In this document: piece by piece, positions 46,008 through 54,466 of the stretch
Layout: every line of letters begins with the position of its first letter
How positions within the stretch are numbered: position 1 is the first letter of the stretch
Assembly: GCA_018222605.1 (NCBI GenBank)
Contig: JAAEZZ010000004.1
Span: forward strand, 248,001 to 312,000
Source: Alphaproteobacteria bacterium
GTDB taxonomy: Bacteria > Pseudomonadota > Alphaproteobacteria > Caulobacterales > Hyphomonadaceae
Direction: 5' to 3'
DNA length: 64,000 bases
Position numbers and translations under genes: made by a program
The notes under the pieces: model-generated
What the model was told of the DNA's origin: nothing
Databases searched by the model: none
Seen by the model: only the letters and a program-made list of their open reading frames with translations

Positions 46008-48011
46008 CTAGTCGAACTCGACCATGACCTCATCGGCCGCCACACTGTCACCGGCGGCAACATTGATGGCTTTGACCGTACCTGTGGTTTCGGCGCGGAT
46101 GATGTTCTGCATCTTCATCGCCTCCACAACACAGACAGCCTCCCCTTCCTGCACTTCCTGGCCGACTTCGACATCCATCGAAACGACCAGGCCAGGCATC
46201 GGAGAGATGACCAGTTTCGACATGTCCGGCTTTTCCTTCTCAGGAAGGCGGGCATGCAGATCCGCCACCTGAGGCGTGCAGACCAGCGCACGCAAGGCCA
46301 CGCCGCGATGGCGGAACAGATAGCCTTCGGTACGATCTGCGAATTTCACGGCATAAGGCTCGCCATCCAGCAGGCCTTCGACAAGGTGCAGGCCCGGATA
46401 CCAGCCGGTCACCAGCGTATGCGTCTTGCCGCCGTTGATGGTGATTTCCGCTTCGCCGACATCGCCCAGTTCCAGCGTCACTGGATAGTGCTTGTCACCC
46501 AGGATGACGACCCATTCCGTACGCGCCTCTTCTGGCGGGGCCATGCGGCCGGTCACATCGGCTGCGCGGCGTGACATGAAGCCATGCACATAGGCCGCCG
46601 AACAGATCAGCTGGGTCAGCTGGCTGTCAGTCGGCTCAACACCATTGAAGCCTTCCGGGAACTCGTCCTTGATATAGGCGGTCGTGATCTTGCCGGAGCG
46701 GAATCGCGCTTCATCCACAACAGCCGCGATGAAGGGCATGTTGTCCTGAATGCCTTCGATGTGGAAACGGTCCAGCGCCTCGCCATGCACGTCCAGCGCC
46801 GTGTCACGATCCTTGCCCCAGGTGATCAGCTTGGCGATCATTGGGTCATAGAACATGGAAATCTCGTCGCCTTCGCGGACACCGGAATCCATGCGCACTT
46901 CGCCATCTGCCAGCTTGCCTTCCGGGGGCGCCTTGAAGCGCTTCAAGCGGCCAATGGATGGCAGGAAGTTGCGATACGGATCTTCGGCATAGACGCGGCT
47001 TTCGACGGCCCAGCCATTGATGCCGATGTCGGACTGTTTGAGTTTCAGCGTCTCGCCATAGGCAACAAGCAGCATCTGCTCGACAAGGTCCACACCTGTG
47101 ATCATTTCCGTCACCGGATGCTCAACCTGCAGACGGGTGTTCATTTCAAGGAAGTAGAAGCCCTTGTCCTTGCCGGACGCCACGAATTCCACTGTGCCGG
47201 CGCTGTCATAGTTCACCGCCTTGGCGAGGGCGACGGCCTGTTCGCCCATTTTCTTGCGGGTTTCCGGATCAAGCAGCGGGGAGGGAGCTTCCTCGATCAC
47301 CTTCTGGTTCCGGCGCTGAATGGAGCATTCGCGCTCGTTCAGATAGATGCAGTTACCATGCTTGTCGCCCAGCACCTGGATCTCGATGTGGCGCGGCTCA
47401 AGAATAAATTTCTCGATAAAGACGCGGTCGTCACCAAAAGAGGATTTTGCCTCGGCCTTCACGGCCGGGAAGCCCTCTTCGACTTCCTTGTCATTCTCGG
47501 CGATACGGATGCCCTTGCCGCCACCGCCGGCTGAGGCCTTGATCATGACCGGATAGCCGATCTCCCGGGAGATCTTCACCGCTTCCTTGGTGTCTTCGAT
47601 CAGGCCCATATGGCCCGGAACCGTGGACACGCCAGCTTCGGCAGCAAGTTTCTTGGAGCTGATCTTGTCACCCATCGCTTCGATGGCGTGCGCGTTAGGG
47701 CCAATCCAGCCGATGCCCTCTTCCTCAAGCCGCTTGGCGAAGGCCGGGTTTTCAGACAGAAAGCCAAAGCCCGGATGGATGGCTTCTGCGCCGGTTTCCT
47801 TGACCGCCGCGATGATCTTGTCGGCCACCAGATAGGATTCCGAGGCAGGCGCCGGGCCAATGTGCACGGCCTCATCCGCCATCTCTACGGCCATCGAGCT
47901 CGCATCAGCATCCGAATAGACCACGACCGTTTTGACGCCCAGACGACGACAGGTCTTGATTACCCGAACTGCGATTTCTCCCCGGTTGGCGATCAGAATT
48001 TTCTTAAACAT
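46008..48011 (-). CDS. pccA: Propionyl-CoA carboxylase biotin-containing subunit
   Basis: This 667-residue alpha subunit has biotin carboxylase motifs (KILIANRGEIAVRVIKTCRR, GGGGKGIRI, EMNTRLQVEHPVTEM), the BT linker domain, and a biotinyl domain with Lys633 in MEAMKM. The ATG at 48011 is set by homology; a longer frame upstream is not conserved-looking. It carboxylates propionyl-CoA to methylmalonyl-CoA with PccB, whose gene is not in the window. It differs from the mccA product at 28-30 kb in length and in carrying the BT domain. Confidence 0.92.
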   Translation of the reverse strand: MFKKILIANRGEIAVRVIKTCRRLGVKTVVVYSDADASSMAVEMADEAVHIGPAPASESYLVADKIIAAVKETGAEAIHPGFGFLSENPAFAKRLEEEGIGWIGPNAHAIEAMGDKISSKKLAAEAGVSTVPGHMGLIEDTKEAVKISREIGYPVMIKASAGGGGKGIRIAENDKEVEEGFPAVKAEAKSSFGDDRVFIEKFILEPRHIEIQVLGDKHGNCIYLNERECSIQRRNQKVIEEAPSPLLDPETRKKMGEQAVALAKAVNYDSAGTVEFVASGKDKGFYFLEMNTRLQVEHPVTEMITGVDLVEQMLLVAYGETLKLKQSDIGINGWAVESRVYAEDPYRNFLPSIGRLKRFKAPPEGKLADGEVRMDSGVREGDEISMFYDPMIAKLITWGKDRDTALDVHGEALDRFHIEGIQDNMPFIAAVVDEARFRSGKITTAYIKDEFPEGFNGVEPTDSQLTQLICSAAYVHGFMSRRAADVTGRMAPPEEARTEWVVILGDKHYPVTLELGDVGEAEITINGGKTHTLVTGWYPGLHLVEGLLDGEPYAVKFADRTEGYLFRHRGVALRALVCTPQVADLHARLPEKEKPDMSKLVISPMPGLVVSMDVEVGQEVQEGEAVCVVEAMKMQNIIRAETTGTVKAINVAAGDSVAADEVMVEFD

Positions 48012-48155
48012 ACTGTCTCTAGCCCACTGCAAACTCTTTCGGACATTGCAGTAAGCCGCTCTTTTCCTGATGTCCACATTTGCCATCGAGGAAACCGTCT
48101 TGCCAATACGCCGCACCTATGTTAGTAAGCGCTCACTATGTTAAGGATTGAGAGC

Positions 48156-49142
48156 ATGAGCCGCATCACCCTGGACCTTGAGAAGCTGGTTGCCGACGGA
48201 CACATTGACCAAACAGAAGCAGAGCGCCTGTCGGGCTTTGCGCTGCCCGACCAGCGCAATACGCTGCTCATCAATCTGCTCCTGATTTTCGGCGCCATCT
48301 CGGTTGCCGGGGGTACGATCGCGCTGGTTCCGAACGCTATCACGGGACTTGTCCTGGCCATCCTGTCCCTCATCGGAGCAGAAATTCTGCGCCGCAGCGC
48401 CAAGGGTCATTCGTTGAAAACTCTTTCAATGGCGCTCGTCCTGATGGGAACACTCGGCGTGGCAGGCTGGATCGGGTGGCAGTTTAAGGATGTCAAAGAC
48501 GGCACCCTGCCGACAGTGCTAATTGCAGTCATCATGACGGCTTCGGCCATCTGGTTCCGATCGGCCCTGCTGGGGGCTTTCGCAGTCCTCTCGCTCGGCG
48601 CGGTTCTGGGCTCTGGCACAGGCTACTGGCACGCCAGCTATGCCCTATTTGTCGAAGAACCCACGATCACCATTGCAGTCTTCGGGCTGCTGGCTGCTGG
48701 CCTCTATAAGACGCGTGACGTTCTGGCGGATGCCTGGCAGAACCTGCTAACAGTCTCTGCGCGCACGGCGATCTTCATGATGAATTTCGGTTTCTGGGTC
48801 GGCTCACTCTGGGGAGACCGTATCGGCGAGCACTGGTTTGCGCCTGACCGCTGGTCGGAGCGGTCTGAGTGGCGTGAAACGGCCCTCACCATTCCTGATT
48901 ACATCTTCACGCTGGGCTGGGCCGGCGCACTGGTTGCAACCATAATCATGGCCCGCCGCAACAGCTTCCTGTCGATCACCTCCATCGTGTTTCTCGCGAT
49001 CCATGGCTACACCCAGTATTTCGAATATCTGGGCGCCAATCCGGAAACCCTGGTGATTGGCGGACTGGTTCTGGTTGGGCTGGCCGTGGCCGCCGCGCGC
49101 TTCCTGCTGCGTCCGGCGGAAGAGGAAGCTAGCGAGGACTAG
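48156..49142 (+). CDS. Multipass membrane protein, unknown (DUF2157-like start)
   Basis: This 328-residue protein starts at ATG 48156, with AAGGA eight nt upstream. It opens with a short soluble N-terminus (LEKLVADGHIDQTEAERL), a pattern also seen in DUF2157 proteins. Nine or so membrane segments follow, then an acidic tail. Function unknown. It converges with the ion-channel gene; their stops overlap by 4 bp. Confidence 0.6.
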   Translation: MSRITLDLEKLVADGHIDQTEAERLSGFALPDQRNTLLINLLLIFGAISVAGGTIALVPNAITGLVLAILSLIGAEILRRSAKGHSLKTLSMALVLMGTLGVAGWIGWQFKDVKDGTLPTVLIAVIMTASAIWFRSALLGAFAVLSLGAVLGSGTGYWHASYALFVEEPTITIAVFGLLAAGLYKTRDVLADAWQNLLTVSARTAIFMMNFGFWVGSLWGDRIGEHWFAPDRWSERSEWRETALTIPDYIFTLGWAGALVATIIMARRNSFLSITSIVFLAIHGYTQYFEYLGANPETLVIGGLVLVGLAVAAARFLLRPAEEEASED

Positions 49143-49603
49143 CGGCGATCTCCGGGCTCTTCTTCCAGCTCTTCAATACGTGCCTCCAGCACACGCACCT
49201 TGGCCGTGATGGAGACAAGGAAGGCAGTCGACCAGCCAATCAGCAGGAAGCCATTCATGGATTCCGCGGCGCCCAGCATCCGCCAATCCTTGCCGATCAC
49301 GACATCACCGAACCCCACCGTCGTGAAGGCAGAGGTCGAATAATACACCGCCGTGCCGACATCCGGAAAAATGCCAAGCAATCTGTAGACAAAGGTGTAG
49401 ACCCAGATCTCCACCGAATGCAGGGCAAACAGGCTGAACACGATGAACAGGATGGCCGCGCCCTGCCCCGCCACGGTCGTTATATTCACATGGTGGACAT
49501 GCCGGTTACGGATCAGCGCTGACAAACTCACGAGGCCAATGAAGTGTATGAGGAAAGTGACAAAGACCAAAACCGCGGCCACGGCGAGATTCAGAAACAG
49601 CAT
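49139..49603 (-). CDS. Small potassium-channel-like protein
   Basis: This 154-residue protein has two N-terminal hydrophobic segments, a pore helix with the K+ selectivity filter TTVGFGD (94-100), one further membrane segment and a short coiled-coil tail (RVLEARIEELEEE). This is a minimal Ion_trans_2-type channel that would work as a tetramer. It has no RCK or cNMP regulatory domain. It is probably co-transcribed with the upstream gene (15-bp gap). Confidence 0.85.
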   Translation of the reverse strand: MLFLNLAVAAVLVFVTFLIHFIGLVSLSALIRNRHVHHVNITTVAGQGAAILFIVFSLFALHSVEIWVYTFVYRLLGIFPDVGTAVYYSTSAFTTVGFGDVVIGKDWRMLGAAESMNGFLLIGWSTAFLVSITAKVRVLEARIEELEEEPGDRR

Positions 49604-49618
49604 TGGCCTCTCCCGTGA

Positions 49619-50563
49619 CTATCCCGTTGCTACGACCAGACCGGTCGTCAGACCCGGAGCTTCCTGATTGAGGAAGTCGACCAGAGCCCGGTCTGCCTCA
49701 CCTGTCTTCTCCCAGCCGAGCCTTCGGCGCAACCAGTTGCGTTTCTGGGTCTGGGCCACAGCCTGATCATTGGCGGCTTCGCTGGCCATTTGGCGGGCAA
49801 GGCTGGCCTGCTCGGGAGACAGGCTGAGGCCATCAAACCAGCGGCCCTTGTTAAAGCCAAGTGCCAGACATCCAATATACTGACCGGGCCGACTGTCGGC
49901 TGCCCCTATCCAGTTCTGGCGGGCCAGGGCCTGCCGGTCACTCTCCGGATTGGGATGCGCGCGCGCCATCAGGTAATTGCCAATTCCGCGTGCGAACACG
50001 CGGCCCCAGGCCGGATCATCGCCGGCATGGCCCAGCCGGTCATTCGTGCGCAGCAAGAGGGCAGCCTCAGCATGGCTTACCCAGGGCGTACCGCCCTTGT
50101 CTCCCATCGCCAGCACCGCTCCAATGCGCTCCACAATGTCGCCATCCACCTTTCCGGCGGCAATCAGCCACTCGCACAGGGCTTCCAGCACAAACACGCC
50201 ATAACCATCGGTGACAGCGTCGGCCTGCTTGTACAGCATGATCAGAAGGTCCAGCTCGCTCTTCGTGCGGACGCGGCCTTGCGGGGCAACATTTTCCTTC
50301 AACCAGACGAGATTGTCCGACGATACTTCGCCCTCGGGCTCAGTACGTAGCAGCAGATAGTCTCTTAGCGCGCGGGTGAACCGCTTGGGCCAGTCCCCTT
50401 CCAGCCGGTCCAGCCGGGCATGGCACTGCAGTACCGCCTCGGCCTCGGGTGCCGTCCGGATACCATCTGCGCACATTTCGGTCGCGAGACGCCACATGTC
50501 TGCCTCGGAAAGCCGCGCGGCAGACTGAATGCGTTGCACAAGATCACTGGACTTCAAGTCCAT
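49619..50563 (-). CDS. Hypothetical soluble helical protein
   Basis: This protein of about 314 residues starts at ATG 50563, with GGAG seven nt upstream; an ATG at 50629 is possible. It is mainly helical with repeated Trp/Leu and acidic motifs (LVWLKENVAPQG, VSHAEAALLLRTNDRLGH). I recognise no catalytic motif or domain. No signal peptide is seen. It lies 15 bp before the channel gene on the same strand. Confidence 0.65.
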   Translation of the reverse strand: MDLKSSDLVQRIQSAARLSEADMWRLATEMCADGIRTAPEAEAVLQCHARLDRLEGDWPKRFTRALRDYLLLRTEPEGEVSSDNLVWLKENVAPQGRVRTKSELDLLIMLYKQADAVTDGYGVFVLEALCEWLIAAGKVDGDIVERIGAVLAMGDKGGTPWVSHAEAALLLRTNDRLGHAGDDPAWGRVFARGIGNYLMARAHPNPESDRQALARQNWIGAADSRPGQYIGCLALGFNKGRWFDGLSLSPEQASLARQMASEAANDQAVAQTQKRNWLRRRLGWEKTGEADRALVDFLNQEAPGLTTGLVVATG

Positions 50564-50703
50564 CAAAGGGTCTCCATGATACTGCAGAGACCTATCAATC
50601 AGGTCTTTCCGCTTCCTTGATGAAACCATGAAACCTGTTGACGGCATTAGCCTGTTCCCCGCAGGTACGGACGGAAAATAATCATGCAAAGGGAGCCATC
50701 ATC

Positions 50704-51519
50704 ATGTCAGACCAGAAAGACCTTGCAGGCCGCAAAGCCCTCGTCACCGGCTCGGCCACAGGCCTGGGACGGGAAATTGCCCTGCGGCTGGCGCGGCGCG
50801 GCGCAGATGTGATCATCAATTGCAGCCGTTCGGTCGAAGATGGTGAGGCGACCGTCGCAGACTGTCAGGCAGAAGGCGCGCAAGCCCGGCTGATACAGGC
50901 CGATGTTTCCGCAGAGGAAGGTTGCCGCAAGCTGGCCGACGCCGCCGCCCAGTTCGGACGGCTCGATATCTTGGTGAATAATGCAGGCACCACCAAGCAC
51001 GCCCGTGATCATGCAGACCTCGACGCCTTGAATCGCGAAGACTTTCTGCATCTCTATGCGGTCAATGTCGTCGGCCCATATCTGATGATGCAGGCCTGCA
51101 AGTCCCTTCTGATTGCAAGTCATGAGCAGACAGGGCGCGCGGCGGCCGTCCTGAACACGTCTTCCATTGCAGGCGTTACAGGCATAGGGTCTTCCGTTGC
51201 CTATGCGGCAACGAAGGGTGCCCTCAACACGATGACGTTGTCGCTAGCCCGCGCACTGGCCCCGGCGATCCGTGTGAATGCAATCTGCCCAGGCTTTATC
51301 GGCACACGCTGGTTCAAGGATCAGATGGACGAGGAACAGTATCGCAAAATGGAGGCAAATGTCGCTGCCTCCGTGCCGCTGAATGTCGCCAGTGGCCCCG
51401 AAGACATTGCGGATTCGGCCCTGTTCTTCCTGACAGATGCTTCACGCCACGTTACCGGGGAAACCCTGATCGTGGATGCCGGAATGCATTTGGGATACGC
51501 CCCTGCCAAGGCACGCTGA
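50704..51519 (+). CDS. Short-chain dehydrogenase/reductase
   Basis: This 271-residue classical SDR has the NAD(P) site TGSATGLG, NNAG, catalytic Ser in LNTSSIAG, and Y-x-x-x-K in VAYAATKGAL, and the usual C-terminal ADSALFFLTDASRHVTGETLIVDAG. The ATG at 50704 follows AAAGGGAG. Cofactor and substrate cannot be told from the sequence. It is divergent from the hypothetical gene upstream. Confidence 0.9.
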   Translation: MSDQKDLAGRKALVTGSATGLGREIALRLARRGADVIINCSRSVEDGEATVADCQAEGAQARLIQADVSAEEGCRKLADAAAQFGRLDILVNNAGTTKHARDHADLDALNREDFLHLYAVNVVGPYLMMQACKSLLIASHEQTGRAAAVLNTSSIAGVTGIGSSVAYAATKGALNTMTLSLARALAPAIRVNAICPGFIGTRWFKDQMDEEQYRKMEANVAASVPLNVASGPEDIADSALFFLTDASRHVTGETLIVDAGMHLGYAPAKAR

Positions 51520-51691
51520 CCGGCAGGCACGCGCACAAAGCTAAGGCATTGCCGCGGCCTGCTGCACAATTCTTCGGCGTTCCGAAACGCCCCGCTAAAA
51601 CGTTATAAATTTGTTTCCGATCCCGGATGAAGCCGCGCAATTCTGTGTGTGGCGCTGGCAACAGCGCGTTTTAAACAACGGGGTAATAAAA

Positions 51692-52369
51692 ATGAAAAAG
51701 CAGCTTTATCGCGCGGGCGTTGCACTGGCAGCCATGCTGGCTGTTGCTGGTACAGCAGCAGCTGAGGGAGAATGGTCAGGCAACGTTGCGCTTGGCACGG
51801 ATTATGTCTGGCGTGGGGTCTCCCAGTCCAATGAGGACATGGCAATTTCCGGCGGCTTCGACTACGCAAACGGCATCTTCTATGCGGGAACATGGGCATC
51901 GAATGTCGACTTCGAAGACGGCGCAGACGACACCAATGTCGAGTTGGATTTCTATGCAGGCCTGGCCAGCGAATTCGCCAATGGCGTGACCTGGGATGTG
52001 GGCGTGATCTATTACGCCTATCCGGATGCAGACGATTCCGACTATGACTTTGTCGAGATCAAGGGCGCCCTCGGCTATGAGTTTGCCAGCGGTCTGGGCG
52101 TCGGCGGCGAAGTCTACTGGGACCCTGATAATGAGAACATCTATTATCAAGCCACTGCAGGCTATTCCTTCACGGACAGCTTCTCCATGGACGGCAGCGT
52201 CGGCAATTATGACTATGATGGTGGCGGTGACTACACGAACTGGTCGCTCGGCGGTACCTATTCCACGCCGGTCGGTATCGATATCGACGTGCGCTACTGG
52301 GATACCGACATCGACAATACCGGCATCGCAGACGAGCGGGTCGTGCTGACCTTCTCCAAAAGCCTCTAG
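51692..52369 (+). CDS. TorF family putative porin
   Basis: This 225-residue outer-membrane protein has a signal peptide cleaved near GTAAA-EGEW, followed by LGTDYVWRGVSQSNEDMAISGGFDY. That is the TIGR02001/TorF signature seen at the start of these barrels. Alternating aromatic beta strands and a terminal L after a basic residue (FSKSL) fit a 10-12-strand barrel. The ATG at 51692 is used because the signal peptide starts there. A strong terminator follows. Confidence 0.88.
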   Translation: MKKQLYRAGVALAAMLAVAGTAAAEGEWSGNVALGTDYVWRGVSQSNEDMAISGGFDYANGIFYAGTWASNVDFEDGADDTNVELDFYAGLASEFANGVTWDVGVIYYAYPDADDSDYDFVEIKGALGYEFASGLGVGGEVYWDPDNENIYYQATAGYSFTDSFSMDGSVGNYDYDGGGDYTNWSLGGTYSTPVGIDIDVRYWDTDIDNTGIADERVVLTFSKSL

Positions 52370-52391
52370 TCAGGTCTAACATCTTCCCAAA

Positions 52392-52425
52392 CTGCACACG
52401 GACATTTGCCCTCCTTCGTGTGCAG
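52392..52425 (+). other. Hairpin between the porin stop and its terminator
   Basis: A 9-bp perfect stem, CTGCACACG (52392-52400) with CGTGTGCAG (52417-52425), lies 22 bp after the porin stop and 7 bp before the terminator. It has no T-run and could protect the 3' end of the mRNA. Confidence 0.5.
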
Positions 52426-52432
52426 CCAGGTG

Positions 52433-52473
52433 AAGGCCGCTGGTTCCCTCAAGAGCCAGCGGCCTTTGTTTTT
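52433..52473 (+). terminator. Intrinsic terminator of the porin gene
   Basis: The 11-bp stem AAGGCCGCTGG/CCAGCGGCCTT (52433-52443 with 52456-52466) has a 12-nt loop, followed by TGTTTTT. Confidence 0.92.
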
Positions 52474-52529
52474 CCGTAATAAGCCCTTACCTTATACAGG
52501 ATCATACAAATCCGGAGCCCTTTCCCAAT

Positions 52530-54356
52530 ATGGCAGCTGAACTCAGTCCCGCAGAAGCCGTTGACGCCCTTGTGCCGGCAATCACCCTGCTGGGCTTTGG
52601 CGCGGCAGCGGCCCTGGTCTCGCGCGCGCTGAGCCTCAGCCCCATTGTCGGCTATCTTCTGGCGGGCATTCTGATCGGCCCGCACATGCTAGGCCTGATC
52701 CAGGAGAGCGGCGGCACCCATTTGCTGGCAGAGCTGGGCGTGGTGTTCCTGCTGTTCGATATCGGGATGCATGTCTCGTTACGGGAATTGAAGGAAAGCC
52801 GGGGCGACCTTCTGGGCCTTGCGCCGATGCATTTGGCATTGACCGGCCTGTTGAGTGCCGGGGCGCTTTACATGCTGGGCATCTCCTGGCCCATCGCGAT
52901 TGCCGTAGGCCTGAGCCTTGGTCTCTCCTCAACGGCTGTCGTCGCGCGCATCCTGACTGAGCGGGAGCAAAACTCCTGCCCCATTGGCCGCACGGCAACG
53001 CACGTGCTGATCTTTCAGGATATTGTCGCCATCTTCCTGATGATCTTCGCCACATCCCTCGGCAAGGAAGAAACTGGTGCGACAGGCCTGGCTGGCCTTG
53101 TCTCGGAGCATCTGATGGGTGGGGCCGCCGTGCCGCTGGTTCTGGCCCTGTTGCTGGCCGTGATTCAGGCCGTGATTGCCTTTGGCGCGGCCATGATGTT
53201 TTCGCGGTACCTGCTGAACCCCGTCTTCCGCACGCTGGCCGCAACCCGCAATGATGAAGCGTTTACGGCCTTCACCCTACTTCTGGTCCTCGCCGCAGCC
53301 TGCGCCACCGCCGTGATCGGCTTATCGCTGACGCTGGGCGCGTTCCTGGCAGGACTTGCGGTTTCCGGCACACGTTTTCGCCATCAGGTACAGACCGAGA
53401 TGGGGCCCTTCCGCGGGCTGCTGCTGTCTTTCTTCTTCATCAGCGTTGGCCTGGCGATCGATCTGCCCAGCCTGATCCGTAATTTGCCGCTGGTCATCCT
53501 GGGCTCTGTGGCGATCCTCGTCCTGAAGACCGGGCTTGGCTATATCGCTGCGCGCGCCAACAAATGGAGCGTACCCGGCGCGGTACAGCTCGCCACGCTG
53601 CTGGCCCAGGGCTCTGAATTCACGCTGGTAATCCTGTCCCTGTCCTCGATCATGGCGGGTATGCCCCCTGCCCTGATGGGCAGCCTGATCGCCGCGATCG
53701 CCCTGTCCCTGGCGCTCGCGCCCAGTTGGGCCATCCTCGGCGGCAAGCTGTCCCGTGAACTTGCCCGCCGCAAGCAGGTGACGATGGAAACAGCCAATAC
53801 GCCCACAGTGGGTCGCCCGGTCATCGTGATCAGCATGACTTCTGCCGGGCGTCTCGCCATCGACGCCCTGATCGATTTCGGCATTCCCTATATCGCTATC
53901 GATAATGAGCCGGACCGTTTCCTCGCCGCCGTGGCAGATGGCTACAATGTCTCCTTTGGCGATGCGACCAACATGAAACTGATCGAGGCCATCGGCGGCA
54001 ACAATGCCCGTGCGCTGGTGCTGGGCCAGGCGCGCTATGAGGTGTCTGCTGAAGTGACGCCTACCATCCGCCGCCAGTATCCGGACCTGATCCGCTTTGT
54101 GGCCGTCGACAATCATCATGATCTCGACCGCTATCTGGAGCTGAATGTCCGCGCGCACCTGCTCGGCGGGGACTCCAAAGGCATCGAGATGGTGGCTGAC
54201 ATGCTGCGCATTCTGGGCGTACCGGATGACGGCCTGAAAGACTGGCTGAGCCGCGAAGCTGACCTCTTCACCATCGGGGACGGCTCAGACCGCCACAGCC
54301 GCGCGGATGAAGATGACGATGAAGACGTCGAAGATACGGTCGAGGAAGCGGCCTGA
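52530..54356 (+). CDS. CPA2 cation:proton antiporter with C-terminal RCK-like domain
   Basis: This 608-residue protein has about 12-13 membrane segments in the KefB/Na+-H+ exchanger pattern (LSPIVGYLLAGILIGP, ELGVVFLLFDIGMHVS, GLSLGLSSTAVVARIL, HVLIFQDIVAIFLM). A cytosolic TrkA-N-like domain follows (residues ~430-560). The usual glycine-rich nucleotide loop of that domain is replaced by SMTSAG (about 435-440), so ligand binding may be altered or lost. A very acidic tail ends the protein. It lies after the porin terminator. Confidence 0.88.
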   Translation: MAAELSPAEAVDALVPAITLLGFGAAAALVSRALSLSPIVGYLLAGILIGPHMLGLIQESGGTHLLAELGVVFLLFDIGMHVSLRELKESRGDLLGLAPMHLALTGLLSAGALYMLGISWPIAIAVGLSLGLSSTAVVARILTEREQNSCPIGRTATHVLIFQDIVAIFLMIFATSLGKEETGATGLAGLVSEHLMGGAAVPLVLALLLAVIQAVIAFGAAMMFSRYLLNPVFRTLAATRNDEAFTAFTLLLVLAAACATAVIGLSLTLGAFLAGLAVSGTRFRHQVQTEMGPFRGLLLSFFFISVGLAIDLPSLIRNLPLVILGSVAILVLKTGLGYIAARANKWSVPGAVQLATLLAQGSEFTLVILSLSSIMAGMPPALMGSLIAAIALSLALAPSWAILGGKLSRELARRKQVTMETANTPTVGRPVIVISMTSAGRLAIDALIDFGIPYIAIDNEPDRFLAAVADGYNVSFGDATNMKLIEAIGGNNARALVLGQARYEVSAEVTPTIRRQYPDLIRFVAVDNHHDLDRYLELNVRAHLLGGDSKGIEMVADMLRILGVPDDGLKDWLSREADLFTIGDGSDRHSRADEDDDEDVEDTVEEAA

Positions 54357-54466
54357 TCCCTTCCGTGTCGCCCTTCAGGGGTGACGGGGAATTGAAATTT
54401 GTGTCATCTGTTTCCCATGAAACCAATGGTGAGGTGCGGGGGCGCCACACTCAGGGAAGGGATAGG

